Assembly (NCBI GenBank): GCA_012932295.1
Contig: JAAONU010000123.1
Span: forward strand, 124,001-188,000
Direction: 5' to 3'
DNA from: Cyclina sinensis
Lineage: Eukaryota; Mollusca; Bivalvia; Venerida; Veneridae
Length of the DNA stretch: 64,000 nucleotides
How positions within the stretch are numbered: position 1 is the stretch's first letter; each line of letters begins with the position of its first letter. Positions 47,801 to 56,776 of the stretch are shown in pieces. Both the position numbers and the translations under genes were made by a program. Below the pieces are notes generated by a model, which saw nothing but the letters and a program-made list of their open reading frames with translations, had not been told where the DNA came from and searched no databases.

Positions 47801-50800
47801 AACAATCAATATTTTTGCACTGTAACTTGTTAACCATGCATCACAGCATGAAAATCATAACTTCTGAAAGACTGATATTTATACAAATTATAAAACCTAA
47901 AATTCAGATCTGACAAAGATAGATAAAACTCTAAAATTAAAGTTATAAAATGTTACAGTTCAAAGTATAAAAAATCAAAAACAAAATATTCAAAGTTTAA
48001 AGCAAATCATTTCATTCCAGAGACTAAGGTTTTCTCCCTTATGTCACAAATACATCCTACTTAGAGAAAACACCCTTCGGGCATATAATGCTCCGCCCAG
48101 CGGTGCTCTTGTTAACTTAGTCATCATGTTTCTAGGTTAAAATGATTGTCTTGATGATCATTTCTGGATCACGTTAAAAACTAAGAGTCATATGGAGTGA
48201 AAAATAGGTTACCTGTTTAGAAGGTATAATTTCATCTATGTCGTCATGAAATTTTGTCAGAATGATTGTCTTGGTGATATCTTGGTCATATTCTAAAGTG
48301 GGCAATGAAAGTTAATAAAAGTAGTTCTTCCTACAGGGCATATTTTCAGTCCGGTCATCATAAATAATTGTGAGATTGGTTGTCTTGATGTTATCTTGGT
48401 CATGTCCAAAAAAGAATTATGTCGAAATAAGAGATATACTGTCAGTCAGATCTTCATTAAAACTGGTCAGAATGTTTGTTGTAATAATATTTAGGTTATG
48501 TTCGGAAGTGGGCAATGTTTGGTCATAAAAGTAGGTAACCTTGCTAGTGGCCATATTTCAAGCAGATCTTAAATTTTGTTAGAAGGTTCGTCTTGATAAT
48601 AACTAGGTCAGATTCGAAAAAGGGTAATGTCGGTTCAAAAAGTGGGAAACCTGGCTAGAGGCCAAATTATAATGAAAAAAGGTACAGGTACTCAGGTAAG
48701 CAATTGAATGCAATTTATGCCCTCTAATTTAGACATATTTACATAATATATGAAAGAAAAGTTCAATGGTAAGAATTATTAATTTTCCAATTTTGGGAGA
48801 GACATATTGATTGTGTGTTGTCTTTCCGTCTGTCAGTCTGTCCCTAAGTTTGTCCAAACAACTCCTGGCACCACCAGTCAAACAAACTTCACACAGATTT
48901 TTTGTATGAAAGCTAGTGGTGCTTAGCGTCGGCATTTTTCGGTTTATTCAACCCATTATGCGTTCAATTGTTCAGTGCATGCACTATTTTTCTATTTGGT
49001 TGATTTCACCTAAAACTTCAGTGATCAGAGGGAAGCTTAGTTATGCTTGTCTTCGGTATTTTTCTTGTTCATTGAGATTTTCTGCGAACTTACTGCCCTT
49101 TGTGCTTTTACTTTAGCTCTTGGCGGACATCAGACAAACTCGACAGAAGTGACGAGTGCTAAACTACCTTAACATTTTTCTTTTTATTGATTTGTAGCGG
49201 ATTTGTTGCTCTTTTTGCTATCAATATTTCAATGTTTCCGCTATTTCTCACATACCGTACGGTTGATTCAACTAAACTTTACTGAAGTCATCAGTGCCAA
49301 GCCGTATTTTGCATGTTATAAACAATTTCCACTTGCACAATGTTTCACTCGCTACTAAGTGCATTCCAACGGCTTTTTAGATTCGTGGTTTCTCTGCCAA
49401 GCCTCGTTTAAAGACTGAGTCAGCTAGTGGTAGACATACGTTTTCCACTTGAAAACAAATCTTGTTTTGTTTAATTCCGTCATTATTGGACTCTTAAGTT
49501 CAATGTTTTTGTTTGTCTCAGTTTGTTCTCCACTCTAGAGTGGTCAGACCAATGTTCGGCGTAAAATCAAAGGAATTTCTTTGAAGAGGATAAACAAATT
49601 ACTCATTTCATGTTATGAACTAATTATATTCAAGAGTAAACTTTGCTAAATCCTTACGAAGTTCCCCCATGTGAAACAACCGTGACGTAAACAACAGGGC
49701 AGGCTATAAATAGACCGAGTAAGACATGTGCAGTTTGCACAAAATTGTACCAATGCTTGGCGTTCTGTAGATGACCTGATCGGCGACCTTTCAAAAAGAA
49801 ATCTTTTGTAATTATGCAAAGAACCTTTATTGAACACAAAATGAATAAAGTATTAAATAGATTGTTTCTATTCATTGCGTATCAAACAGCAGAGGTACAT
49901 GATCACTCGCGTAGAAAACAATGTGTTTTGCCTGTTTTATCCAATGGGATCCCCTTCCGTCTGCTATGCTTAAGTCACGTGATACTGGAAGTTCAGAGAA
50001 CCTCGAAAAGATAGACGAAATGACACTTAACTCGAATTAAAGAAGAGTTTTAAATCACTTCCAAGAAATATCAATTCCGTGAAAAATAGATTTACGCCGA
50101 GCGTTGGTATACGCCGAGCGTTGGTCCAAGCACTCTAAATCAAACAGTGAACAAATCAGTGTTTAGATTTTTTTTTGTAGATTGTGGTGCAGTCCCGTCA
50201 ATCTCAAATGGAAATATAAACCTTATAAGCAATTCTATAATTGGATCCGTGGCTAAGGTCACTTGCGATGAGGGATACATTCCGAGTTCACCAAATATTA
50301 CCTGTCAGGCTTCCGGGCTCTGGGAGACGGCTGTCTGTGCCGGCATAGTTAAGTCTTAGCTTGTTTTATAAAGAAACAAAACATATATTTGTTAAAACGT
50401 ATAGTTTTCTGTCGGTTCTGTCTCAACGTAACTGCACTTAGTAGGCAATTTTCAGTGCTTATACGAGTTGCGCTAAAAAGTGTACTTGGTCTCTTTTCTT
50501 TAGTTCATTGTGTCACGGGATGTGCTTGTAATAATTACATGTGTAATCACATTAGCGTACATTTGATTAAGTGCGCGTTCTTACATTAGAAATGTTGCTG
50601 TTTCATATTAATGTTTTTTTCATGTAAATACAAAAATTGAAGATGTAAAAATGAGAAAGGTGTTGTCAATATCTGTTATCAGCTTTCGGATATAAAAGGT
50701 TTTAATAAAAAGGATGTCACTAGTGAATTGCTCTGTGGTATTATTTTTACATCAGATTGTGGAACCGTGCCCTCTGTAGCATTTGGGAAGATTATGCTGA

Positions 50801-53800
50801 TTGACAGCACAAATCAAACATACGGGGCCACTGCTAGTGTGAAGTGTTATACTGGTTACGAAGGAAATACATCAGTTATCTCGTGTCAGTCATCAGGACT
50901 GTGGCAGACAGCTGTCTGTGTAATAAGAGGTATACACTGTTTTAAGAGTTACGTTATGTAGTGTATATTCGCATTTATCCAAAGTATATAAAATAATTCA
51001 TTTTAGCGTTATGAAGCAAAAAGAAATACAGAAAAAAGCAATAAATAAATACAAATATAATATCAGTGTAGTTAAACTTAGATGCAAATATTTTTACCGA
51101 CTATTTTGTAAAGCTTTAACTGGTGTGTATGTATTGATCGTTTTGGCATAGGTTGTATGTCTTTAATTAAGTTTGCATGTGTAAAGTTTAACTGTTTTGC
51201 TATTTTATGTACCGATAACAGTCATGCTGCATTTACATTGTCTTACGAGGTGGCACTGATAGTGCGCACACTAATACAAAATATTTTCGTCGGAAATAAT
51301 TCTTCCCTTCTTTTCCAAGGGAAAGAACAAAGGTTCCCAAATCTATTTATAGAATGAAATCTTCGGAGATCCACGATGATGACTTCGTGTGTATGCCAGT
51401 AGATCATGTTTACTGATAAAAATGTGTACATTTTATATTATGATGTGTTTTCGTAACAAAAAGAAATGAAACAGTTACTTAGTTTAGATATGTTCTTCAA
51501 AATAACAACTCGAATTTCAATATGTACCTATAAACATTTTCTCTTTTATGCATCTTCGGCACTACTTCAGTGCAAAGGTACACAACTTACACTTACTGTT
51601 TCGAATTTTATTTACCGTACGTAGTTTGTGAAAACAGTCAAACATTGCGCAAGTACGCCATCAGGTGTAGTAATGATTATGCAAATTTTCCGTTATGCGT
51701 GCTGACGTTCGTTGTTTGTTCAACTGACATGCACTGTTTATGTCTGCATTAACAGTTGACCAAATGATAACGCCATAGCTTTATCAAAGGCAGTGTCAAG
51801 AAACGAATATGATCCAAGTATTTGCTAAATGTAATTTTACGATTGCCAAACAGTACAGTCAGCTTATGCAAGCATTTATCTTTAAATATCAGTCCAGTTA
51901 AATAGCAGACACTTACGAATCGTATACAAGACACTGGAGAAAACAATAACTCTTTTCTCAGAAAGGTGTTATCATCAGTTTCAAACTAAAGCATTAAAAA
52001 CGTCAATAAAAGGAGTAATTGTAGAGGCACAAATCGAATTATAACATCGGAAGTAGTAATGTCACACTCCTCAATGTAATTTTGCATCAATACTGTTCCA
52101 TAATCAACTGTATGGAGAAAGGAGTAATTCAGATTACAGATATATAAATTATTCTATAAAATCCATCATATCAGATATCTAGGGAATCATTTTTCTCAAA
52201 ATGCCGTGTGTTTTAAACGCAAGAAAACGTTATCGATCCAGACTGCAATATTTGGGAAAAATTCTACAATTAGGTAATTTCGTAAAAGCAACACAGATGA
52301 AAAAAAGTTTCTGAAGTTCCTACTGTTAATGTAGTGGTTTGGTTTGGGTTTATTGGGGGTTTAACGCCAGTTTTAATAGCTAAGGTCATATCCTGGCGGT
52401 CAGTCCAGCTAACCAGTGTTCCAACCCTTTTACTAACCAATTTCTCGCAAGTGACTGACTACTTCCTCAGTTGCTTCAGAGGTGAGGGACAAATGACCTT
52501 TAGACGCAGTGTCTGAGATAAGTTATCAAGGGGAAATTTTGCCGGGCCTGATTGCTAATGTTAATGGACATATTGGTAAAAAGGTAGCTTCACAATTTCG
52601 TATTTATTACTCTTACATTTTATTCCCTAAGTCCTACGTTAAGACAATAGCAAAAATATGTTTTTTTCATTTCCTTAAACAGTTATAAATGCATCAGGTT
52701 ACATTAAAATCATCATCGCTAATTCGTGAATCTTTACAAACACTACACTATATACATGTGTATTCTTTTTCACTGAGAAATATAAGAAGAAAGCAATGAA
52801 ATTCATTTTTTTAAAATCTGCATAAATTATTTAGCTGTCGTTATTTTTACGACAAAATACTTAAATGTTTGGAAAGATAATAACGCTTGTGATTTTAAAA
52901 TTACGAACAAAACATTTGTAATTAAAACGTTTTGGTTAGTCTGTGTAATTGGGCGTGTTAATGTAATGACTCTTTTTTTGCTTACTTAGCTCCCCAAGAA
53001 CCTAAACATTTCCTTCTTTTAACAATATGAAATGCAAACTGAAATTATATTTACCCGGACATTTAGTTCAAAATACATTACACCCATGAAGACGTGTACT
53101 ACTTACTAGCAACACAAGTCTGGTATGTTAATATTATAGCAGGAATAGATGACGCGATATTTCCAAGCTGTACAAGTTCGGGGTGGAATGTGACAGTCAA
53201 CATGTCAGTATTGCAGCAACTGTATCCAGGAATAACATCTTCTCATATATACTTCGGTGATAATTCTTGCCGTGGAAGAGTCGTAGGAAATCTTCTTGTA
53301 TTCCAGCAAGGATTCAGGGACTGTTTGACTTCCGAACGAGTATTCTTTCCTTATTTGATGCTTTCATACCACAGTGTTTTACATTTTATGAATATTTGAA
53401 GTTAATTTAATACTTTTTTTTCTCTTACGGTACGCAATTTTGAAAGATGTTAAAAGGTTCAAATTCAAAATCAAAGCGTTTATCAAAAACAGTCATACAA
53501 AAGCTTGACTTTAAGGAATGGTCAGTTATATATCTTTATTTATTTGCAGATATCTGGTGACACGATATTTTATGAAAATGACTTATTTTATGCTATTTAC
53601 GACCCAATCAACCCATTTATCATTCGTCAACACAAGTGGACGTATACTATTGAATGTGACGTCAGCCGTAACGGAGCAACGTCATCTCACGTTCATCACG
53701 ACATTGATGCACATCACTTTACAGTGTCGGGTCATTACAACATCAGCATGGCATTCTTCAAAGACCCTAGCTACATGCAAAAGATTCCTGGAAATCCAAT

Positions 53801-54303
53801 ACACGCAAATGTCGGAGACAATATCTACGTCAAGGTCTTTACATCGGCGACTGATTGGTCTGTCAAGATGAGGCTACATACATGCTACACCAAGCCGGCA
53901 GAGGACGCCGATAAGATGATATTTTACATCATCAAAGACGGGTAAAAATAACCATAGAAAGATAGTTTTCTTAAAATCACTGATTCTCTGCCCAAAATGA
54001 AATGATGAAATTTATTCGTACCCAGAGTCGTATTGTTTAAAGTAACAACGCAATTTAAAATTTAAGGCAAAACACTTTTTTCATTTTTATATTTGTAACA
54101 GGTGCGAAGTAGACAGTAATACCCACATCATATCCCAGTCTACACACGAGACACGATTTGTGTTTCAAGACTTTGAATATTCTACAAATAGAGAGGGTCT
54201 TAACATCTACTGTAATGCCACGTTTTGTGAAAGCCAAGATTATTCGCCAGGATGCGCACAGTCATGTCTTATGCACGGTCCTCAGAATCTAGTTGGAAAA
54301 TAA
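26580..54303 (+). CDS. Secreted mosaic protein: SUEL-like lectin, CUB-like, LDLa, two CCP, ZP (11 exons, 718 aa)
   Basis: Exons: 26580-26640, 36486-36815, 38566-38943, 42137-42199, 43410-43520, 46802-46885, 50181-50342, 50756-50929, 53140-53339, 53550-53941 and 54102-54303. Together they make 2157 nt in one frame. Signal peptide 1-20, then SUEL-type lectin-like (21-130), CUB-like (131-277), LDLa (278-314), a half LDLa (315-342), CCP (343-396 and 397-454) and ZP (455-718). Exons 2-8 all begin and end in phase 1, as expected of shuffled extracellular modules. ZP proteins polymerise into extracellular coats and matrices; lectin, LDLa and CCP modules suggest ligand binding, perhaps in an egg coat, mucus or immune role (inference). 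There is no membrane span or GPI-type tail. One junction (exon 7) needs a GC donor. AATAAA at 54393-54398 supports the 3' end. Confidence 0.8.
26846..26895. repeat. (TA)n microsatellite
   Basis: About 25 uninterrupted TA units in intron 1 of the mosaic gene, just before the tandem-repeat element. Confidence 0.95.
26936..27059 (+). repeat. Long tandem-repeat family, left part, split by the LINE
   Basis: Starts with the hairpin AGCTCACC...GGTGAGCT and a GTCCGGCGTCCGACGGCGTG block. It reads into TCTTGTCTGAAACCATAAGAACC. It is interrupted at TGCAATAAGATTT by the LINE and resumes at 33095. Confidence 0.8.
27057..27072 (-). other. LINE poly(A) tail (T-run on + strand)
   Basis: 16 consecutive T on the + strand adjoining the target duplication. 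It marks the 3' end of the minus-strand retrotransposon. Confidence 0.85.
27536..31366 (-). pseudogene. LINE ORF2 (endonuclease-reverse transcriptase) with one in-frame stop
   Basis: Read from ATG at 31366 the frame is a single line of about 1276 codons, interrupted only by TAA at 30965-30967; both halves are in the same frame. The N-terminal part is an APE-type endonuclease (TFVSMNVQ, LQDTHFT, SGDYNLVL just after the stop, RTDHSMILL). The middle is a reverse transcriptase: NWRPIFLLN, IDFATAFDSVSW, RGCRQGDPLSPYIF and the catalytic YADD at 29213-29224. The C-terminal part has the FCKNQSETQKHLFWDC zinc-knuckle of L1/Tx1-like elements. SPGSSGFTAAFYKFFW also points to the L1/Tx1 group. It would nick target DNA and copy its own RNA there. 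The stop falls between two endonuclease motifs, so no complete protein can be made without read-through or a start at the downstream ATG (30907). Confidence 0.92.
31367..32785 (-). other. LINE inter-ORF spacer, unusually long
   Basis: 1.4 kb of AT-rich sequence between the ORF1 stop and the ORF2 start, with a (TA)n tract at about 32127-32146 and no coding motif on either strand. It lies inside the target duplications, so it belongs to the element or to something nested in it. No inverted repeats or second target duplication were recognised. Confidence 0.55.
32786..33094 (-). pseudogene. LINE ORF1, C-terminal fragment
   Basis: Open from the truncation point at 33094 to TAA at 32786-32788. IDIAHRLGKFSREGNRPVVC-KF, then GKTYAIREDLTSKN and CWSDEGKIIALLSNGKKVRV, resemble the RNA-binding RRM and C-terminal part of L1-type ORF1 proteins. 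The first half is absent because of 5' truncation. Confidence 0.7.
33095..34432 (+). repeat. Long tandem-repeat family, right part
   Basis: About five units of 150-165 bp, with repeat points near 33122, 33279, 33431, 33596 and 33749. Each contains GACCTCTACCAAGTTTGTTC, GGTCAAATTTGGCCCCGCCC, GGGTCAATTGATTTTACATA, CTTGTCTGAAACCGCAAGG and AAGATTTGGTATGTAGCA. Ends GAGAGCGATCAAAGGCTATC-ATGGCCCTCTTGTTTT. The LINE entered within the AAGATTTGGTATG step. Confidence 0.85.
34830..35960 (-). pseudogene. Decayed LINE reverse-transcriptase fragment, a second family
   Basis: On the minus strand, 35960-35730 reads INDLELCVNIGNVNVSLIL, then CADDLVLILDTEDELHAVL and VIHSLCKKLRVLINTK...HFR. This is the reverse transcriptase catalytic block, with ADD at about 35864-35875 (C for Y in YADD). 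At 34947-34889 it reads CQFCDNNEMESENHFLLAC, the C-terminal zinc knuckle. Spacing between the two is right for one element, but the interior is full of stops and frameshifts. More like CR1/Jockey-type mollusc elements than the L1/Tx1 copy next door. Confidence 0.7.
35930..35990. repeat. Short microsatellites (TTGA)n and (GAGT)n
   Basis: ATTAATTGATTGATTGATA at about 35930-35950 and GAGTGAGTGAGTGAGTGA at about 35971-35988. Confidence 0.7.
36486..36815 (+). CDS. Mosaic protein, exon 2 (SUEL-type lectin-like domain)
   Basis: Acceptor ATCTTAACAG, donor CCAT|GTATGT. The cysteine pattern fits the D-galactose/L-rhamnose-binding SUEL fold: KCDFQAGISLTC, HYAYIVGC, CCDYSSSDC, RRQCSGHTSC, FCSFGVKDVSYVVLQYYC. 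The usual YGR and DPC sugar-contact motifs are replaced (YIV, DFC), so sugar binding is uncertain. Confidence 0.8.
36816..38565. other. Intron 2 of the mosaic gene
   Basis: AT-rich, no recognised repeat family, RNA gene or exon. Confidence 0.5.
38566..38943 (+). CDS. Mosaic protein, exon 3 (CUB-like domain)
   Basis: Acceptor CAATTACAG, donor AAAG|GTGAGG, phase 1-1. The 126-residue segment opens SICASSKTLQSDGLPLYITN, has VCSCSLEVFACSS and closes with SRIDFINNSTSNQEGQFFLG, a beta-rich layout like CUB domains. The cysteine spacing is unusual, so CUB is a best guess. Confidence 0.7.
40734..40781. repeat. 16-bp unit repeated three times
   Basis: AGAAAGTCTACATAGT, AGAAAGTCTACATATT and AGAAAGTCTACATATC lie head to tail. 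Confidence 0.9.
41300..42105. repeat. Tandem array, about 140-bp unit, six copies
   Basis: The core TCACTAGGTCAAAGGTCACAG-TGACCTT recurs at about 41366, 41505, 41650, 41795, 41937 and 42072. Between the cores lie GGCCAGTAGATGAC, AAACGGTTTCCGATCAATA and TTGCTATA-type blocks. Copies are diverged. The array stops just before exon 4. Confidence 0.8.
42137..42199 (+). CDS. Mosaic protein, exon 4
   Basis: 63-nt phase 1-1 exon with acceptor TTGATTTCAG and donor TG|GTAAGT. It encodes SETGVTFILSCQSETETWC, probably the last strand of the CUB-like domain. It lies only 36 bases after the tandem array at 41300-42100. Confidence 0.6.
43410..43520 (+). CDS. Mosaic protein, exon 5 (LDL-receptor class A domain)
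   Basis: A complete LDLa module with all six cysteines and the calcium-binding acidic cluster: CAANEWRCTNGDC, then CDSFPDCSDDSDEKNC. Acceptor TATATATAG, donor GTG|GTATGT, phase 1-1. Confidence 0.93.
43521..46801. other. Intron 5 of the mosaic gene
   Basis: No exon recognised. Starts with a GC-rich CCCGCGCAGGCGCGCGGG palindrome at about 43561-43578, followed by AT-rich sequence. A fragment of the 16431-16789 repeat lies at 44140-44260. Confidence 0.5.
44140..44260. repeat. Fragment of the 16431-16789 repeat
   Basis: GTGTTTAAAAGTTATAAAGC-AGACACG and GTGACCGTGACCTTGAAC match the body of the element between the two METTL24-like genes. Terminal repeats are not seen. Confidence 0.5.
46802..46885 (+). 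CDS. Mosaic protein, exon 6 (half LDLa module)
   Basis: 84-nt phase 1-1 exon after ATTATCTTTCAG, donor GTA|GTAAGT. SICPEGLEPCQQSNGTSVC and IDKAVGC resemble the first half of an LDLa domain. The calcium-binding second half is absent from this exon and was not found before exon 7. Confidence 0.65.
47023..48112. repeat. Tandem-array element with GCCCGAAG ends
   Basis: Begins ATATGCCCGAAGCGGCATAT (self-palindromic) and CGTCCGTCCGTCCG. Five units of about 140-145 bp follow, with AAGGTCAAGGTCACAGTGAC cores near 47205, 47345, 47490, 47635 and 47775. It ends CTTCGGGCATATAATGCTCC...GCTCTTGTT. The CTTCGGGCATAT at 48076 mirrors the start. Confidence 0.7.
48113..48690. repeat. Tandem array, about 115-bp unit, four to five copies
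   Basis: Units contain TCAGAATGATTGTCTTGATGA, TCTTGGTCATGTTC, AAAGTGGGCAATG and AAAGTAGGTAACCT. Repeat points are near 48140, 48260, 48365, 48475 and 48590. Confidence 0.65.
48691..50180. other. End of intron 6 of the mosaic gene
   Basis: No second-half LDLa exon or other exon was recognised. Just before exon 7 there is an exact 16-bp duplication (50093-50125). Confidence 0.5.
50093..50125. repeat. 16-bp direct duplication
   Basis: TACGCCGAGCGTTGGT occurs twice with one base between, 55 bases upstream of exon 7. Confidence 0.9.
50181..50342 (+). CDS. Mosaic protein, exon 7 (sushi/CCP domain 1)
   Basis: Acceptor TTTTTTTGTAG. CGAVPSISNGNINL, GSVAKVTCDEGYI, NITCQASGLWETAVC has the four cysteines and the W of a CCP module. 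The frame reaches a stop at 50357. Phase 1 joining to exon 8 requires the donor GCCG|GCATAG (a GC-AG intron); the nearby GT at 50348 would shift the frame. Confidence 0.85.
50756..50929 (+). CDS. Mosaic protein, exon 8 (sushi/CCP domain 2)
   Basis: Acceptor TTTACATCAG, donor AGAG|GTATAC, phase 1-1. CGTVPSVAFGKIML, ATASVKCYTGYEGN, ISCQSSGLWQTAVC is clearly a duplicate of exon 7. Confidence 0.9.
50930..53139. other. Intron 8 of the mosaic gene
   Basis: No exon recognised. Contains the SINE at 52335-52555; otherwise AT-rich. Confidence 0.5.
52335..52555 (-). mobile_element. SINE body lacking its tRNA head, related to 4721-5006
   Basis: GGGTTTAACGCCAGTTTT, TGGCGGTCAGTCCAGCTAAC, TTTCTCGCAAGTGACTGACT and GACGCAGTGTCTGAGA match the body of the full-length copy. 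The sequence ends at TTTTGCCGGGCC, where the tRNA-like head should begin. Confidence 0.85.
53140..53339 (+). CDS. Mosaic protein, exon 9 (ZP-N subdomain)
   Basis: Acceptor AATATTATAG, donor CGA|GTATTC, phase 1 to 0. SGWNVTVNMSVLQQLYPGIT, SSHIYFGDNSC and FRDCLTSER follow the ZP-N layout (strand, then D-x-x-C, then C before the next strand). Confidence 0.8.
53550..53941 (+). CDS. Mosaic protein, exon 10 (end of ZP-N, ZP-C)
   Basis: Acceptor TATTTGCAG, donor CGG|GTAAAA, phase 0 to 2. ISGDTIFYENDLFYAIYDP, then IIRQHKWTYTIECDVSRNG, then NVGDNIYVKVFTS and MRLHTCYTKPAEDADKMIFY match ZP domain blocks in order. Confidence 0.9.
54102..54303 (+). CDS. Mosaic protein, exon 11 (ZP C-terminus, stop)
   Basis: Acceptor TTTGTAACAG. 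GCEVDSNTHII, TRFVFQDFEYS, LNIYCNATFCES and PGCAQSC complete the ZP-C cysteine set. The protein ends ten residues after the last cysteine (stop 54301-54303), with no furin-type cleavage site or membrane anchor. Confidence 0.88.
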
Positions 54304-54392
54304 CTTAATGTCAAAGAAAGAAGATTGTTATTAGAATTTTTGACTTATAGCGCCGATATAATGGACATTTTTTGCATACTATTCTTATGAGA

Positions 54393-54398
54393 AATAAA
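54393..54398 (+). promoter_or_regulatory. Polyadenylation signal AATAAA of the mosaic gene
   Basis: AATAAA lies 90 bases after the stop codon, in the expected place for a short 3' UTR. Confidence 0.6.
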
Positions 54399-54566
54399 AT
54401 AACAGTTTTTCGATATTTCGGTGATTTGTTTTGTCTTAATGAAATTAGATTCTTACGTACATAATCATTGCATTTTAAAGTTGTAGAGATATATTATGGT
54501 AAGTCTGTTCTGTTAAATAAGCATACATTTACAGTAAACTGTAACAGTAGTGATTAAAGACAACTC

Positions 54567-54604
54567 TCTTCTTCTTCTTCTTCTCTCTCTCTCTCTCTCT
54601 CTCT
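54567..54604. repeat. (TTC)n(TC)n microsatellite
   Basis: Five TTC-type units followed by about nine TC units. Confidence 0.9.
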
Positions 54605-56614
54605 TTAATTATTTATTGATGTCTTGGCTATTTTTTTCAAAGTTAACGTCATGGCCAGCAATATACTCAACTAAATAGCATTGCAGAAATATCTTTTGGA
54701 ATGTTTTTAATGTCGGAACCTCGAAAAGATAAATGATGTTCTATTTTACATATTTAGGCACATAATATTTATACTCGGAGAATCGGTTTAAGACAGGTAC
54801 TGCTACACTTTATTAAGTTACTTGAAACATCTTTTTTCCAGTCCTGATAGATAATCGCTGGTAATTCAAGCAATGTATGTGAAAGCAGGGAACACTCCTT
54901 AATGAAATACCCTTAATCTGATTTTAAATAATCAATGTCTGCTTTACTCTCTACTGAACTGCACTGTATATACTGCACTGTCTGGAATGTACCACACACT
55001 TTGCAGTATTCCACAACAGTCTACAAAAGTTCAGTTTATGGATAAGATTTTTTAAACGATTTTCGTTTCTCTCTAGAACCTATAAGCCACATTTCATAAA
55101 CTTTGTTCTTTCATAAATTAGTTTATTTTATAATGCAATTTTAAATGCAACAACATTGCATTTATATAAGTAATTTGCATACGTCGCAGACATCACAACA
55201 TAACACAATATACCATATAAGATATAAGGCCATTTTGTAATCAAATTCGTGTATTACAAAATCAGTTTAGATATCATTAAAAGGATAATTAAACAAGATC
55301 ATTGTGTGATTTTATCATAATATATCAGGTATTTAAAGAACAAGATTTGTATTCCACCTACAAATTCCGGGTCAATGTTAAAAGTCAGTACCACAGTAAC
55401 AATATATATGAATATGTCCTTCTCAATTAAGGAAATAACGTAAAACATTCTTTCTTTTACCATCGATTTTGAAAGCTGAAGTTGAAAGACCACAGCGGCT
55501 TCTAGATCCTTCTAGACAAATGTTTTATAAAATAAAATAATTTTATGCTCCAGATATTGCTTACCATTTCTTAGGAAATGTACCATTTGTGACATAAAGT
55601 CTGATTTCAGCATGAGAGGTACTATCTTACATTATAAGACAAATTCCATTGAACTTGCTCATCGCTTCAGTACGACGTTGTGGTTTTTACGGACAATATA
55701 GTATCTATCTATACTGAAATGTCTAAACAGTAACATTTCATGTTAGTCTCAGAACGTTTAGATCAGACCACGTACATTTCTTTTTAAGTCACTGCCTAGG
55801 TACGACTTACATACTATATCTAATATTAAATTCCTGTATATTTGATCTTCTAGGAGCTCGTAGACTATTTGAGTGTGTCGTGTCGGTTTGACGCTCAAAT
55901 TAAAAAGAGATGTTGTGTTTCAATTGAATTGGGAAACGGCGTCTTATTGACAAGTATTTATTCTAATTTTCAGAAAATTAAATCGACTCAGACATTTGAG
56001 TGTTTTCAGAATTTTACCCTTAAATTAAGTTGTGTCAGAGGGAAGTTGTAATTTTGCCAGATGATCCGTCAGATGATCCATAGTTTTGGCATTCAAAACT
56101 TTGGTTTAGGACTTGAAAATCACATTGGATTTACAATTTTAATTTTGATATGGATTCCGCACACCGGGTTTTCGTTACATATAAATTACTAAAACATAGT
56201 GTTTACCTAAGGTACTTGTTTTTTGTTGCCTTTTTCATTTAGAGAGTTTGCTGTCTCTGATGGTCTTTTAAGTAATTCTAATTGAGCACATACGTCAAAG
56301 GTACACTCGCTCGATGTAATTGACGAAATATTTGAGCAATAATTCAGCGGCAAAAGTTCATTTCATAGATGATTTAACTTTGAACTGTAAACATGTATTA
56401 ACGTATATTATATCAACAGTATAATAATATGAAGATGATAAATTCATTAACGTAAAAAAACCTTTAAGGATAAACACGATTATGTCCCATTTTTAATATT
56501 TCCATCATTTGAAGTTTGCAACATAAATCAAACATTAATTTTTTTGTATTGCAATCTTTTCCGTTACTGTAAACGTTATTCGTCAGTAAAAATTTAGTTC
56601 GCAACGATGCCTTT

Positions 56615-56776
56615 CGAGAGTGCGTCCTGTATACTTAAGTTCTGTCTTTAACCTATCTAAATCAATTTAACTGAGATGCGACAGTTGTGAATCGAGAGTA
56701 CGTCCTGTATATTTAAGTTCTATTTTAAGTTTTAACCTATCTAAAACAATTTAACTGAGTTGAGACAGTTGTGAAT
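56615..56776. repeat. Tandem duplication of about 80 bp
   Basis: CGAGAGTGCGTCCTGTATAC...GACAGTTGTGAAT (56615-56692) is followed directly by CGAGAGTACGTCCTGTATAT...GACAGTTGTGAAT (56693-56776). They differ by a few substitutions and a 6-bp indel (TTTTAA-like). Confidence 0.9.
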
